Source of the DNA: an uncultured Sphingobacteriaceae bacterium | Lineage (GTDB): Bacteria > Bacteroidota > Bacteroidia > Sphingobacteriales > Sphingobacteriaceae | Assembly (NCBI GenBank): GCA_946887045.1 | Contig: CAMPKC010000028.1 | Coordinates: 1-51,638, forward strand | Direction of reading: 5' to 3' | DNA length: 51,638 nt | Part shown: positions 29,308 through 38,769 of the stretch, in pieces | How positions within the stretch are numbered: position 1 is the stretch's first letter | Layout of the letters: every line of letters starts with the position of its first letter | The notes under the pieces: model-generated | What the model was told of the DNA's origin: nothing | Databases searched by the model: none | The model's input: the letters and a program-made list of their open reading frames with translations, nothing else | Translations under genes and position numbers: made by a program

Positions 29308-29877
29308 ATGGAATTAATAAATAATGATTTAGTAAAAGGATCAAGCGGGCGCATCGGCGACCAGTTAGTTTACAGGCAGCGTGGGGGTAAAACAATTATC
29401 GCCAAAAGGCCGAGGCCAAAAACCAAGCCCGACACAACTGGTCAGATAGCAACACGGGAGTTGTTTTACAACGCTGTGCTGTATGCTAAAACAGTTATTG
29501 CTAACGAAGCAACAAAAGCCATCTATCAAGCCAAAACCCAGGGAAACCAAACGGCTTATAATCTTGCAGTCTCTGATTTCTGCAAGGCACCGGAGATCAA
29601 ATTATGTAATTCTTCTGATTATACCGGTCTGGTCGGACAGGTTATAAGTATCCGGGCAACCGACGATTTTAAAGTAGAATCGGTACGGCTGGAGATTAAC
29701 GACGGCAGCAATGCTGCAATCGAGGAAGGCGCAGCAGTATTGGGAACTAACGGTGTCGACTGGATCTACACCACTACGGCTGCAAACGCTCTTCTGGAAG
29801 GCACAAAGCTGATTGTTAGTGCTGCCGATATACCGGGCAACATTACCCAAAAAGAGTTTATCCTTTCAATTGCATAA
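29308..29877 (+). CDS. Conserved hypothetical protein with SGRIGD N-terminal motif
   Basis: A 189-residue protein with no signal peptide or membrane segment. The N-terminal part (GSSGRIGDQLVYRQRGG, then RPRPKTKPDTTGQ) resembles a Bacteroidota family in which a short 'SGKxGxxVxxxxxGxxxxRxxP' motif is followed by a helical stretch (here residues 45-75, ATRELFYNAVLYAKTVI). The C-terminal half (about 105-189) looks like a small Ig-like beta-sandwich (ISIRATDDFKVESVRLEI). The function is unknown to me. It has its own promoter and a strong terminator. The promoter resembles that of the 66-residue gene, so the two may respond together. Confidence 0.65.
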   Translation: MELINNDLVKGSSGRIGDQLVYRQRGGKTIIAKRPRPKTKPDTTGQIATRELFYNAVLYAKTVIANEATKAIYQAKTQGNQTAYNLAVSDFCKAPEIKLCNSSDYTGLVGQVISIRATDDFKVESVRLEINDGSNAAIEEGAAVLGTNGVDWIYTTTAANALLEGTKLIVSAADIPGNITQKEFILSIA

Positions 29878-29881
29878 TTCC

Positions 29882-29913
29882 GGGGCCGGTTTTAATAGTA
29901 CCGGCCTCTTTTT
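29882..29913 (+). terminator. Terminator after the 189-residue protein gene
   Basis: A 9-bp stem with one wobble (GGGGCCGGT 29882-29890, ACCGGCCTC 29900-29908) and a 9-base loop is followed by five T residues. Confidence 0.85.
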
Positions 29914-29956
29914 ATGTATTCCCGTCCGAATCGACATGGGACGAAAGCGCATTATA

Positions 29957-29991
29957 TTTATTTGGATTTAATCTAAATAAACATAGTTTTG
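29957..29991 (+). promoter_or_regulatory. Promoter with 25-bp iron-type palindrome, TonB receptor 2
   Basis: This is a 12-1-12 palindrome (29957-29981, 11 of 12 pairs matching) with outer arms TTTATTT and AAATAAA. It is 22 of 25 bases identical to 20553-20577. The -7 box TAGTTTTG (29984-29991) starts 2 bases later. TTTG inside the site (29961-29964) sits 19 bases before it. Same layout and likely same repressor as receptor 1. Confidence 0.7.
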
Positions 29992-30004
29992 CAGAAAAAA
30001 AATA

Positions 30005-32374
30005 ATGAAAGCACAAATACTACTCCTCTTCACCCTATGCGGGATGCAATTAACTATCGCACAAACAAATAGCAATCTGACCGGCTCTGTTACCGATTCA
30101 ACCGGCGCTCCGGTGAAATATGCGACCATCCGTTTAAATCCGATCAACAAGTCGGCAAATGCAGATGGAAATGGAAAATTTTCTTTCATAAATGTCCCGA
30201 AAGGAAACTATACCTTGAAGATCTCAGCTGTAGGATTCGAAAGCATTCAACAGCAGGTACAGGTAAATGAAGGGGCCACAAATGATGTGGCGGTATCCCT
30301 TATATCAAACACCCCTTCATTTTTAAATGAAGTTGTTGTTACTTCCAGAAAAAGAGAGCAACTGAAAGAAAATTTCACTTCAGCGGTAACCATTGTGAAT
30401 ACCCAGAGCATTCAAGAACTGCAAACAGTTAACAATAATGTAAGCGACATTCTAGCGGTTACCGTTCCCGGATTGGGACTTTCATCGGGCACAAGCAGTA
30501 ACTGGGGACAATCGTTACGAGGGAGACAAGTTTTAATTCTGGTTGACGGTGTTCCTCAATCAACGCCTTTACGCAACGGATCGGTTGATATGCGAACGAT
30601 CGACCCTAATGTTATAGAAAGAATTGAAGTGATTAAAGGAGCAACCTCAATTTATGGAAATGGTGCTGCCGGCGGAATGATAAATTACATCACAAAAAAT
30701 AATCTCAAGAATAATAGAAGCATTGCGTCTAAAACTGATCTGGCTTCAACGGGGTCTGTATTAAACCCAAACAATACTCTCGGAGGTAGAATTTACCAGT
30801 CGTTCTACGGTAAATCAGGAAAATTCGACTATACCACAAGTGGCAGTTACGAGCAAACAGGTCAGGTTAAAGATGCTGAGGGAGATATTGTGGGTCCAAC
30901 TTACGGCTTAAGCAACAACAGAGTTTATAATGCATTTACAAAAATAGGCTATCAGATAAATAGCAGTCAAAGAATGCAGCTGAGCTATAATTTTTTCAGA
31001 AGTCTGGAAAAAAATAACATGTTAGAAGTTATGGGCAGTATGAAAGATGGCCAAAAAACGCTTGCGATCGAAGGAAATACTCCCGGGAGTGATCCGGGTA
31101 CGCGATGGAACCATAATGCGCAACTTAAATATACGAACGATAATCTGATCAGAAGAACTGGCTTAAATGTTAGCGGGTATCTGCAAGATGTTAGCACAGT
31201 GTTTTTTTATAGTACCAATTTTGAAGGCGGAGGGCAGTCAACTATTCGATCATCAAAAAAAGGGCTTAGAGCAGACCTCCACACGCCATTTAATGTCGGA
31301 AGCAAAGTGTCAGCTGATTTAACTTATGGCGTCGATCTACTAAATGATGTAACTTCTCAACCCTTGCTGGATGGAAGATCTTGGGTGCCTGAAATGGACA
31401 TGGTTAATGCTGGCCCGTTTGTACAATTACAAGCAACACTAGCCGATGACTTTGTATTTAACGGAGGTTTGCGATACGAGAGCATTAATATTGGTGTTGT
31501 AGACTATACAACTCTCAAGCCATATAATGCCAGCAATCAAACTTTTGGAACAAGTATGAATGTTAACGGCGGAGATTTAAATTATAACAATCTGGTGTTT
31601 AACAGCGGTTTGAGATATAAAAAATATGATTTCTTCAAGCCATACATCAACTTCTCGCAAGGCTTCTCGGTGGCCGATGTCGGATTAGTTTTAAGAGGCG
31701 CTAAGGTTGACGATATATCAAAAATCCAAACCGAGGCAGTTATTGTAGATAATTATGAGGCTGGTTTTGCCAGTGAGTTTAAGGTCTTTAGAGTCGAAGG
31801 TTCTGCTTATATCAGTAAATCGAAATTAGGTTCAAGTTTTGTGGAAGAGAATGGCTTCTACGTAATAACCAGGCAACCGGAAAGAGTTTATGGATATGAA
31901 CTTTCTGCAGATGCTTATGCAACGAAAAACATAATGCTTGGAGCAACTTATACTTTTGTAGAGGGCAAAAGAGACGGTAACGGCAATGATAAATACAACG
32001 ATACAGAAGACACTTACCTTGGGGGCGAAAGAATAAGTCCGCCAAAGTACACTGCATATTTCAAGTATTCTGCATTTTCGAACAAACTTAACTTACGCAC
32101 AGATTTCATAGCTTCGGGAACGCGAAACAGGTTCAGTCCTAATCCAACTACCGGAGTTTATAAAACTTACGAAGGAAAAGTTAATGCTTACGAACTTATT
32201 AATATTTCGTCTTCATATAAACTTTCGAACATGACCACTGTTCGATTCGGTGTAGAAAACTTATTGAATAAAGACTACTTCCCTGCTCGCTCGTTATGGC
32301 CTAGTATAAACCAATACTACATAAAAGGCAGAGGTACCAACTTTACTCTCGGTTTGTCTATTGATATTAAATAA
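30005..32374 (+). CDS. TonB-dependent (siderophore-type) receptor 2
   Basis: A 789-residue receptor. The signal peptide is MKAQILLLFTLCGMQLTIAQ. A carboxypeptidase-like domain (about 24-105) and a plug (about 108-228, with LRGRQVLILVDGVPQ and ATSIYGNGAAG) lead into a barrel to the end. It is strongly similar to receptor 1 through plug and barrel (for example KKYDFFKPYINFSQGF against KKFQIFNPFISFSQGF), yet many loops differ, so the ligand may differ. It stands alone, with its own iron-type operator and a hairpin after the stop. No PepSY partner follows, so it may share the one at 23011. Confidence 0.92.
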   Translation: MKAQILLLFTLCGMQLTIAQTNSNLTGSVTDSTGAPVKYATIRLNPINKSANADGNGKFSFINVPKGNYTLKISAVGFESIQQQVQVNEGATNDVAVSLISNTPSFLNEVVVTSRKREQLKENFTSAVTIVNTQSIQELQTVNNNVSDILAVTVPGLGLSSGTSSNWGQSLRGRQVLILVDGVPQSTPLRNGSVDMRTIDPNVIERIEVIKGATSIYGNGAAGGMINYITKNNLKNNRSIASKTDLASTGSVLNPNNTLGGRIYQSFYGKSGKFDYTTSGSYEQTGQVKDAEGDIVGPTYGLSNNRVYNAFTKIGYQINSSQRMQLSYNFFRSLEKNNMLEVMGSMKDGQKTLAIEGNTPGSDPGTRWNHNAQLKYTNDNLIRRTGLNVSGYLQDVSTVFFYSTNFEGGGQSTIRSSKKGLRADLHTPFNVGSKVSADLTYGVDLLNDVTSQPLLDGRSWVPEMDMVNAGPFVQLQATLADDFVFNGGLRYESINIGVVDYTTLKPYNASNQTFGTSMNVNGGDLNYNNLVFNSGLRYKKYDFFKPYINFSQGFSVADVGLVLRGAKVDDISKIQTEAVIVDNYEAGFASEFKVFRVEGSAYISKSKLGSSFVEENGFYVITRQPERVYGYELSADAYATKNIMLGATYTFVEGKRDGNGNDKYNDTEDTYLGGERISPPKYTAYFKYSAFSNKLNLRTDFIASGTRNRFSPNPTTGVYKTYEGKVNAYELINISSSYKLSNMTTVRFGVENLLNKDYFPARSLWPSINQYYIKGRGTNFTLGLSIDIK

Positions 32375-32388
32375 AATAATGTATAATG

Positions 32389-32415
32389 GCATCCGCAATA
32401 GCGGATGCTACTTTA
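32389..32415. terminator. Hairpin between TonB receptor 2 and the histidine kinase gene
   Basis: A perfect 8-bp stem GCATCCGC / GCGGATGC (32389-32396, 32401-32408) with loop AATA. A weak T-rich run follows on each strand. It lies between convergent genes and may serve both. Confidence 0.6.
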
Positions 32416-32517
32416 TTAAATGAGCAATAACCAGGAAAAAAGAATTTATTCAAGGAATGGCATACGAAGAATACCTTGCCGGTTTTAAAGAGATTTCAGG
32501 GTAAAAATACTCCCATC

Positions 32518-35500
32518 TTAATTTTTGAAGAAAATATTAAAAGTACTCCCCAGACCGGGACAACTTTCAACTTCTATCTTTCCGCCGGAAGCATCTACAA
32601 TTTTCCTGATAAGAAAAAGTCCAATTCCCTGGCCTTCAGTATCATTATTAATTCGATGATACATTTGAAAGATAAAATCAATCCTATCTCTACTTATACC
32701 AATACCATTATCCTTAACCGATAACAAAATAAAATCGTTGACTCTTGAGGTACAAACCATAATCTCGGGATGTTTATCAGGGGAGGCGAATTTAAGCGCA
32801 TTTGTAAGAAGGTTTAAAATAATACTTCTCAAATTCTTTTTCGGAAATCTGACATTTTTTTCCTGCAAATCAAAGGATACAGAAGCCCGGGAAAAGGCAA
32901 TCCGTTCAGACAAAATTTCCGTTATCTCGCTACACATATCTTCAAAACTTTCTACATTTCCTTCGCTAAGCATTTCCGCATCCAGTTTCCCAACTTTGAT
33001 CATATCGGATATAACTTCTTTATGATTTTTAAGCGCCTTAGTTATAATTGCGGATAATCTGAGAACTTCAGGGTCGCGCATGTCGACTTTTTTCTTCAAT
33101 AAATCCAATACCGATTTTATATTGTTTACAGGAGCATTCAAATCGTGCGAAACGCTATAAACAAAGTTATTTAAGTCGCTATTGATTCTAAGAAGGGCTT
33201 TATTACTAATATCAAGCTCAAGTAATAGCTTTTTCAGTTCTGTAATATCATGGAAGCTGATGATGGCACCATCAGATTCGTTACTTTCTTTACGGACATA
33301 AGGCATCGTCATCACCTGATAAACCTTTCCATCCGAAGATTCAGCCTCCCTAATAATAGTTTCATGGGTAAGCAGAACTTTAACAATATCATCGGTTAAT
33401 GTTTCGAATTTGATATTTGTAGTGATGTTACTTAATGGGCGACCAATGTCACTCTCCCTGATATTAATATGTTTAACCGCTCCGGGAGAATATTTTTTAA
33501 GAAGCATTTCACGGTCAACAAACAATTGTCCGTTTACATTGCTCCTGAAGTAATTGTTAAGATCGTCATTTAATTCTGTTAATTCCTGGTTTGTTGCCTG
33601 ATGCTCTTTATTAATTGACTGCAACTCCTCGTTAACAGACTGGAGTTCCTCGTTCGCACTTTGCATTTCTTCGTTTGCCGACAACTGCTCCTCATTGAAA
33701 GACTGCATATTTTCATTCGATGACTCTATACGCTCATAAGCCACTTCCAGTTTATGGTTAGCTTCTGATAATTCTTTTTCAAGTGTTTGAATATGTTCGC
33801 GGGTAAGTTGAGCTATCTCGGAAGTTTTAATAATACTTCCATTTTTAGCATTGTTTTTTTTGTCTATAAAAAGAATGAGTAATAACTTTTCTGAAGAATT
33901 AGGAGCTAAAATAGGTTTAAACACAACCTTCACAATCTGAACAGAAGTAGTGCCTTCATTAAATCGTAAATCGTCCAGTACAACTTTTTCGCCAAGCTTA
34001 AGTGCTTTATGCGCTGCCGCTTTAAACGAAATAGAAATATTATCAGGCAAGAGGTCGTTTAAATCGAAGTTAAAGATCTCGTTTTTGAGATACCTTGCTA
34101 CATCCCCAAACGAACGGATTACAGTCAGCTTTTCATCAGTACAAATACCGCTCAAATCAGACTCTTCCAGTAGAGCCCGGTTAATTTCATCGGCAACAGC
34201 CATCTTATTTTTAGGAGTTTCCGCTTTCTTATCAACCTCCATTGTTGTCGTCTTTACCCCTTCTATAACAGGAGATGAAAAAGTATTGAATCGTACCGTA
34301 TGGCCATTTCTTGTGCTCTTCAAAATGTTCCACTTGTTGCTTAATTCGGTAAAATCGGACTTAAGCGAGGCCGCGCTTTCACTTGGTCCAAGAAAAAGGA
34401 ATCCATCTTTTTTAAGGCCGAAGTGCATCATTGAAAACACTTTTTTCTGAAGCACTGCATTCATATAAATGAGAACGTTTCTGCAACTTATCAAATCGAT
34501 ATTACAATATGGAGGATTTTTCACAAGGTCATGCTGCGCAAAAATCAGCATTTTTCTAATTTCGTGTTTTATCTTATAGCCGGATCCTTCCCGGGTGAAA
34601 AAGTTTTGCATCCTTTCTTTCGAAACAGTTTTTTCCAGGGTATCGGCAAATACTCCTTTGGATGCCTTGTCGAGCGAAGCTTTATTGATATCGGTTGCAA
34701 ATATTTTTACTTCAATAGTTTTTTGAGCTTTGATTAAATATTCTTTTACCAGGATAGCCAATGAGTATGCCTCTTCGCCACTGGCGCACCCGGCTACCCA
34801 TATTTTTAAAACATCACCGTGCTCCTTATGATCTATAATTTCAGGAATCACCTTCTTTTCGATAATTTTAAATGCTTCGGGATCTCTGAAAAAAGACGTA
34901 ACTCCTATTAAAAAATCATTAGAAAGTGCTTCAATTTCTTTCGGATTCGTACTCAGAAACGTATGGTATTTGTCAACCCGACTAAAGTTGTGCTGAACCA
35001 TTCGTCTTTTAATCCTCCGAATTATTGTAGGGCGTTTATAATCGGTAAAATCCAGAGGCAAGTTGCCTTTGATTAAATTAATGATGAGTCCAAGCTCTGC
35101 CTCACTTATTTCATCTTCCCTCTGATCTGTCGGTTCAAGCGTACCATCTTTTACATAATCTTCAATTACCTGGGGCATGGCCTGAGGCGAAAGAATGTTG
35201 TCTGCACAGCCCGTAGCGATGGCAGCCAAAGGCATTGCATCAAAATCGGCGGTGTCCGGGTCCTGCACTAATATCAGTCCCCCCGAACTTTTAATAGCCT
35301 CTGCTCCTCTCGAACCATCATTTCCGGTACCGGATAAAATAACGCCAATAGCTTTACTTCCGCGCTCCCGGGCTAACGAAGTGAAAAAATGGTCAATCGT
35401 CATGTGTGGTACTTTCTTATCCTTTTTATCGGTTAAAACCAACTGACCATTTTTAATAGTCATAAACTTAGAACTCGGAGTGAGGTAGACGGTATTGGCC

Positions 35501-35718
35501 TGAATTTTTACATTGTTAGTTGCTTCAACTACCTCCAGTTTGCTGTGTCTGGAAAGTATTTGGGTCATCTCACTTTTGAAATCGGCAGAAAGATGTTGAA
35601 TAATTATATAAGATACTGCGTCCAGGGGTGTATAATCAAAAAATGCAGATATGGCCTGCAAGCCTCCCGCCGAAGCGCCAATGGCTATGATATATTGATT
35701 ACTGGTGATCTTAGCCAT
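32518..35718 (-). CDS. CheB-CheR-PAS-histidine kinase hybrid sensor
   Basis: A 1066-residue fusion. Residues 1-190 form a CheB methylesterase with Ser16, His42 and Asp134 (SGTGNDGSRG) intact and no receiver domain. Residues 205-470 form a CheR methyltransferase with the SAM loop GCASGEEAYS (310-319). A long coiled coil follows (635-725, repeats of SANEELQSVNEELQS), then a PAS-like domain (725-830). A HisKA domain with His858 (SVSHDLNAP) and an HATPase domain (about 960-1066, with DNGIGI and GQGIGLFL) end the chain. Such CheB/CheR kinases occur without chemotaxis operons and probably act as stand-alone sensors. No response regulator gene is adjacent, so its partner must be encoded elsewhere. 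Confidence 0.93.
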   Translation of the reverse strand: MAKITSNQYIIAIGASAGGLQAISAFFDYTPLDAVSYIIIQHLSADFKSEMTQILSRHSKLEVVEATNNVKIQANTVYLTPSSKFMTIKNGQLVLTDKKDKKVPHMTIDHFFTSLARERGSKAIGVILSGTGNDGSRGAEAIKSSGGLILVQDPDTADFDAMPLAAIATGCADNILSPQAMPQVIEDYVKDGTLEPTDQREDEISEAELGLIINLIKGNLPLDFTDYKRPTIIRRIKRRMVQHNFSRVDKYHTFLSTNPKEIEALSNDFLIGVTSFFRDPEAFKIIEKKVIPEIIDHKEHGDVLKIWVAGCASGEEAYSLAILVKEYLIKAQKTIEVKIFATDINKASLDKASKGVFADTLEKTVSKERMQNFFTREGSGYKIKHEIRKMLIFAQHDLVKNPPYCNIDLISCRNVLIYMNAVLQKKVFSMMHFGLKKDGFLFLGPSESAASLKSDFTELSNKWNILKSTRNGHTVRFNTFSSPVIEGVKTTTMEVDKKAETPKNKMAVADEINRALLEESDLSGICTDEKLTVIRSFGDVARYLKNEIFNFDLNDLLPDNISISFKAAAHKALKLGEKVVLDDLRFNEGTTSVQIVKVVFKPILAPNSSEKLLLILFIDKKNNAKNGSIIKTSEIAQLTREHIQTLEKELSEANHKLEVAYERIESSNENMQSFNEEQLSANEEMQSANEELQSVNEELQSINKEHQATNQELTELNDDLNNYFRSNVNGQLFVDREMLLKKYSPGAVKHINIRESDIGRPLSNITTNIKFETLTDDIVKVLLTHETIIREAESSDGKVYQVMTMPYVRKESNESDGAIISFHDITELKKLLLELDISNKALLRINSDLNNFVYSVSHDLNAPVNNIKSVLDLLKKKVDMRDPEVLRLSAIITKALKNHKEVISDMIKVGKLDAEMLSEGNVESFEDMCSEITEILSERIAFSRASVSFDLQEKNVRFPKKNLRSIILNLLTNALKFASPDKHPEIMVCTSRVNDFILLSVKDNGIGISRDRIDFIFQMYHRINNDTEGQGIGLFLIRKIVDASGGKIEVESCPGLGSTFNIFFKN

Positions 35719-35735
35719 AATAAGTAGAATTTAGA

Positions 35736-35764
35736 TAGGTATCAAATATACTATTATATACCTA
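35736..35764 (-). promoter_or_regulatory. Inverted repeat and -7 box before the CheB/CheR kinase gene
   Basis: TAGGTAT (35736-35742) and ATACCTA (35758-35764) are a perfect inverted repeat with a 15-base spacer. The spacer holds a minus-strand TATATTTG (35750-35743), a full TAnnTTTG match, 25 bases before the start codon. A protein bound to the repeat would cover the promoter. Confidence 0.5.
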
Positions 35765-36082
35765 CTGATTTTTTTTATTAATTTATTATCGAAACAATTG
35801 ATATTCAGATTTGTAACAAAATCGAAAAAACCTCTTAACGACGCCTCGTTTTCCTCTGTTTAGAGCTATTTGATTTGGTTATTGCCTGTAACGATACTTT
35901 ATCGAATAAATTCGATGACGTTGTTAATTTATTCCTATTAAGCAACCCCTTTGTGGTAAATCTTAAACCAGTTTCCAAAAGAATTAAAACTCTGACTTTT
36001 TCTACGGATCATCAATTCGATAATTTGCACATATCTGCTATAGCTTTGAACAAATGTATATTAATGGCACATTGATGGCATT

Positions 36083-36090
36083 TATCTTTG
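36083..36090 (+). promoter_or_regulatory. -7 promoter box before the DUF1593 gene pair
   Basis: TATCTTTG matches TAnnTTTG and lies 40 bases before the start codon at 36130. I see no good -33 TTTG at normal spacing. The rest of 35765-36129 shows no supportable gene. Confidence 0.45.
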
Positions 36091-36129
36091 TAGTTTCGTC
36101 AGGTAAAAGTGCAAGTTTAAATCAGCTAA

Positions 36130-37518
36130 ATGATGTGGAAAAAATCTGTTTTTGTCATATTCTTTTTTTTCTTCATAAAGCTTTCTGTTGCCTCTCAAAC
36201 GAATTCTCTTAAGCCTCGCATCATTGTGCTTACAGATGTTTCCACCTGGGAAACTGACGATAGTGAATCGCTGGTCAGACTTCTCGCTTATGCAGATATG
36301 TTTGAAATAGAAGGTTTGGTTTTTACAACCGGCTGGAGTTTAGACAGTACGCGAAAAGATTTCTTTGATCTGATTCACAAAGCAATTGAGGCCTACGACA
36401 AAGATCTACCCAACCTGCGTAAACGATCAGGACAAACAGACTTTTCGCAAGATGATAACCGGCAAAAGATAGGATATTGGCCGAGCGCAAACTACCTGAG
36501 GACCCGTACCGTTTTTGGAAGTAAAAAACGAGGCATTACATTTATTGGAAGTGACAATGATTCGGAAGGCAGCGAACTCATCATAAAGTTAGCAGGTGAA
36601 AATGATGATCGGCCAATATGGGTACTGGGTTGGGGCGGAGGAAATACACTTGCCCAGGCAATCTGGCGAGTTCAACATGATAAAAACAACCTTGAAAAAT
36701 TTCTTAATAAAATCCGCTTCTATGCGATAACAGATCAAGATAGAGATCAAAATACCCCCTATGCAATAAGTTCCCACCAGTGGCTTCGTAAGGAGTTTGA
36801 AAAAAGCCTTCTCTTTCTTTGGGACGAATCTGCATGGAGTTATCAGAACGGCACGGGAAAGCGGGAATGGAGTCAGTACCAAACCCATATTCAGGATCAT
36901 GGTAACTTAGGAAGTGTATACCCTAAGTACAAATATGGGGTGGAAGGTGATACCCCTTCATTTCTTTATGTGTTGCCTAATGGACTAAACGTTCCTGAAA
37001 ATCCTGAATATGGAGGATGGGGAGGCTATTTTACACGAGATATTACTCCGGATGATGTAACGTATGCTTATACAAATCACAGCAAACTACCGGCAAGCAA
37101 GATTTCATCAAAATATGAATCGTATTTTTATCCTGCCATATTTAATGATTTCGCCGCACGTATGGACTGGGCAAAAGACGGCATGGGTAATCGAAACCCT
37201 GTTATTGCCATAAATCGGAAAAAAGATATCAATATTATCCGGCTTACGCCAAAGCAGGGATCATCAATAATTATTGATGCTTCGGCAAGCTCTGATCCTG
37301 ACGGTAACAAATTAAGTTATAAATGGTGGGTTTTGTCTGAAGCAGGTACTTATAGGCAAGCAATTAATTTAGACAATCCTGATTCAGATAAAGTCACGGT
37401 AAAGATACCGACCGACTCAGTCGGTCGTAGCTTTCATCTAATTTGTGAAGTAAAGGATAATGGGATCCCGAATCTCACTGCTTATCGCAGGATCATTGTA
37501 GAACCAAGTCAACGATAG
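36130..37518 (+). CDS. DUF1593 / Sde182-type nucleoside-hydrolase-like protein with C-terminal Ig-like domain
   Basis: A 462-residue exported protein with a signal peptide ending near SVASQ. Residues about 28-330 match DUF1593, a nucleoside-hydrolase-like fold seen in the cellulose-binding protein Sde182: LTDVSTWETDDSESLVRLL, IGSDNDSEGSELI, then WVLGWGGGNTLAQAIW. The aspartates near the N-terminus correspond in place to the metal-binding loop of nucleoside hydrolases, but the exact DxDxxxDD is not kept. Residues about 345-460 form an Ig/cadherin-like domain (DASASSDPDGNKLSYKWW). Family members are linked to polysaccharide use. The substrate is unknown. It is the first of two tandem family members, with 31 bases between them. 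Confidence 0.85.
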   Translation: MMWKKSVFVIFFFFFIKLSVASQTNSLKPRIIVLTDVSTWETDDSESLVRLLAYADMFEIEGLVFTTGWSLDSTRKDFFDLIHKAIEAYDKDLPNLRKRSGQTDFSQDDNRQKIGYWPSANYLRTRTVFGSKKRGITFIGSDNDSEGSELIIKLAGENDDRPIWVLGWGGGNTLAQAIWRVQHDKNNLEKFLNKIRFYAITDQDRDQNTPYAISSHQWLRKEFEKSLLFLWDESAWSYQNGTGKREWSQYQTHIQDHGNLGSVYPKYKYGVEGDTPSFLYVLPNGLNVPENPEYGGWGGYFTRDITPDDVTYAYTNHSKLPASKISSKYESYFYPAIFNDFAARMDWAKDGMGNRNPVIAINRKKDINIIRLTPKQGSSIIIDASASSDPDGNKLSYKWWVLSEAGTYRQAINLDNPDSDKVTVKIPTDSVGRSFHLICEVKDNGIPNLTAYRRIIVEPSQR

Positions 37519-37549
37519 TTATGATCTTCATATATATATAAGAATAGAC

Positions 37550-38590
37550 ATGCGTAAAATAAAATTACTGTTGTGTTGCATGGCATTAATAGTAACTGGA
37601 GTTCAGGGTTTTTCACAAACCCGAGTGGTAATCCTGACAGATTTCCCTCCTGTTGATGTAATTCCAGGTGGCGCGGGTTACGGTCCTGCTGAGAAGAGAA
37701 GTGATTCAGACGATGTGCAATCTCTAATCCGTTTTTTACTTTACACAAATGAATTTGATGTCGCCGGTTTGATAGCTTCTTCAGGAACATTCGCGAATGT
37801 GTCCAATAAACAGAATATTTTGGATATGCTGTATCTCTATGATCATGTCGATGAAAATTTGCAAAAACATGATGAGCGATTTCCGACCGCCGAACGATTA
37901 CGGTCGGTTACGTGGCAAGGTCGTTCTGGAACATATGGTCGACCTGCTTCAGAAATAATCGGAGTAAATAAAGATAGTGAGGCATCAGAGAAAATCATTT
38001 CTCTATTAAACCAATCAGACGAAAGACCTGTTTGGTTTTGTGTTTGGGGAGGATCCTGCGATTTGGCTCAAGCCTTGTGGAAAATAAAGGAAACGCGAAC
38101 ACCCGCTGAAGCAAAACGTCTTTTGAATAAAGTTCGCGTTTATTTAATTGGTCTTCAGGATGGTTCCGGGCAGTGGCTGCTTGATACGTTTCCCGACATA
38201 TTTTTGATTCTTTCCAAAGGAAATTATATGGGAATGTTTAATAATGCTAAGGGGGCTGATATTAAATTATCTGACCTAAATTGGATAAATCAGAATATTC
38301 GCAAAGCACATGGCCTTTTAGGCGCTATGTATCCTGAAAGTGGCTTCTATCCCGAAACACCAGGTGTTTGGGAAGGAGACTCCCCTTCATTTTTGCACTT
38401 GGTTAGTGCCATGCGTGGACTTAATAATGCGGAAAAGCCAGACCAGGAAAGCTGGGGCGGAAAATTTGTTCGACCTGATAAAAAAAAGAATCACTGGTTT
38501 GATGATCCTGCGGGAGCGGAAGCGGTTTTTAAATGGAGAAAACAGGTACAGGAAGATTTTGCAATGCGATCAGACTGGATGCATCCATAA
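37550..38590 (+). CDS. DUF1593-type nucleoside-hydrolase-like protein, short form
   Basis: A 346-residue exported protein (signal peptide ending GVQGFSQ) of the same family as the gene before it: LTDFPPVDVIPG, then SDSDDVQSLIRFLLYTNEFDV, NKDSEASEKI and WGGSCDLAQALWK. It lacks the C-terminal Ig-like domain and ends soon after the catalytic-like fold (RSDWMHP). The SDSDD stretch offers a better match to an aspartate metal site than its neighbour has. The two are divergent paralogues and very likely one operon. They may act on different substrates or form a complex. Confidence 0.83.
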   Translation: MRKIKLLLCCMALIVTGVQGFSQTRVVILTDFPPVDVIPGGAGYGPAEKRSDSDDVQSLIRFLLYTNEFDVAGLIASSGTFANVSNKQNILDMLYLYDHVDENLQKHDERFPTAERLRSVTWQGRSGTYGRPASEIIGVNKDSEASEKIISLLNQSDERPVWFCVWGGSCDLAQALWKIKETRTPAEAKRLLNKVRVYLIGLQDGSGQWLLDTFPDIFLILSKGNYMGMFNNAKGADIKLSDLNWINQNIRKAHGLLGAMYPESGFYPETPGVWEGDSPSFLHLVSAMRGLNNAEKPDQESWGGKFVRPDKKKNHWFDDPAGAEAVFKWRKQVQEDFAMRSDWMHP

Positions 38591-38769
38591 AGAATTGCAA
38601 TTGAACCGTCGCACTATTGATTTGACTGAGAACTAACAGTACGAGTTGAACAAAAAGATTTCCCACAAAACATCCCTTAACATATTTGCAGTTTCAAAAA
38701 AATGAATTTAACACGACGATGCATCTTCATAATCGTGGGGAATAATCATTAATGTTCCTATTTTTGAAC

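Noticed and set aside
35875..36075. 66-codon plus-strand ORF before the DUF1593 genes
   Set aside because: AT-rich, no motif, no promoter or leader. The real promoter box lies after it.
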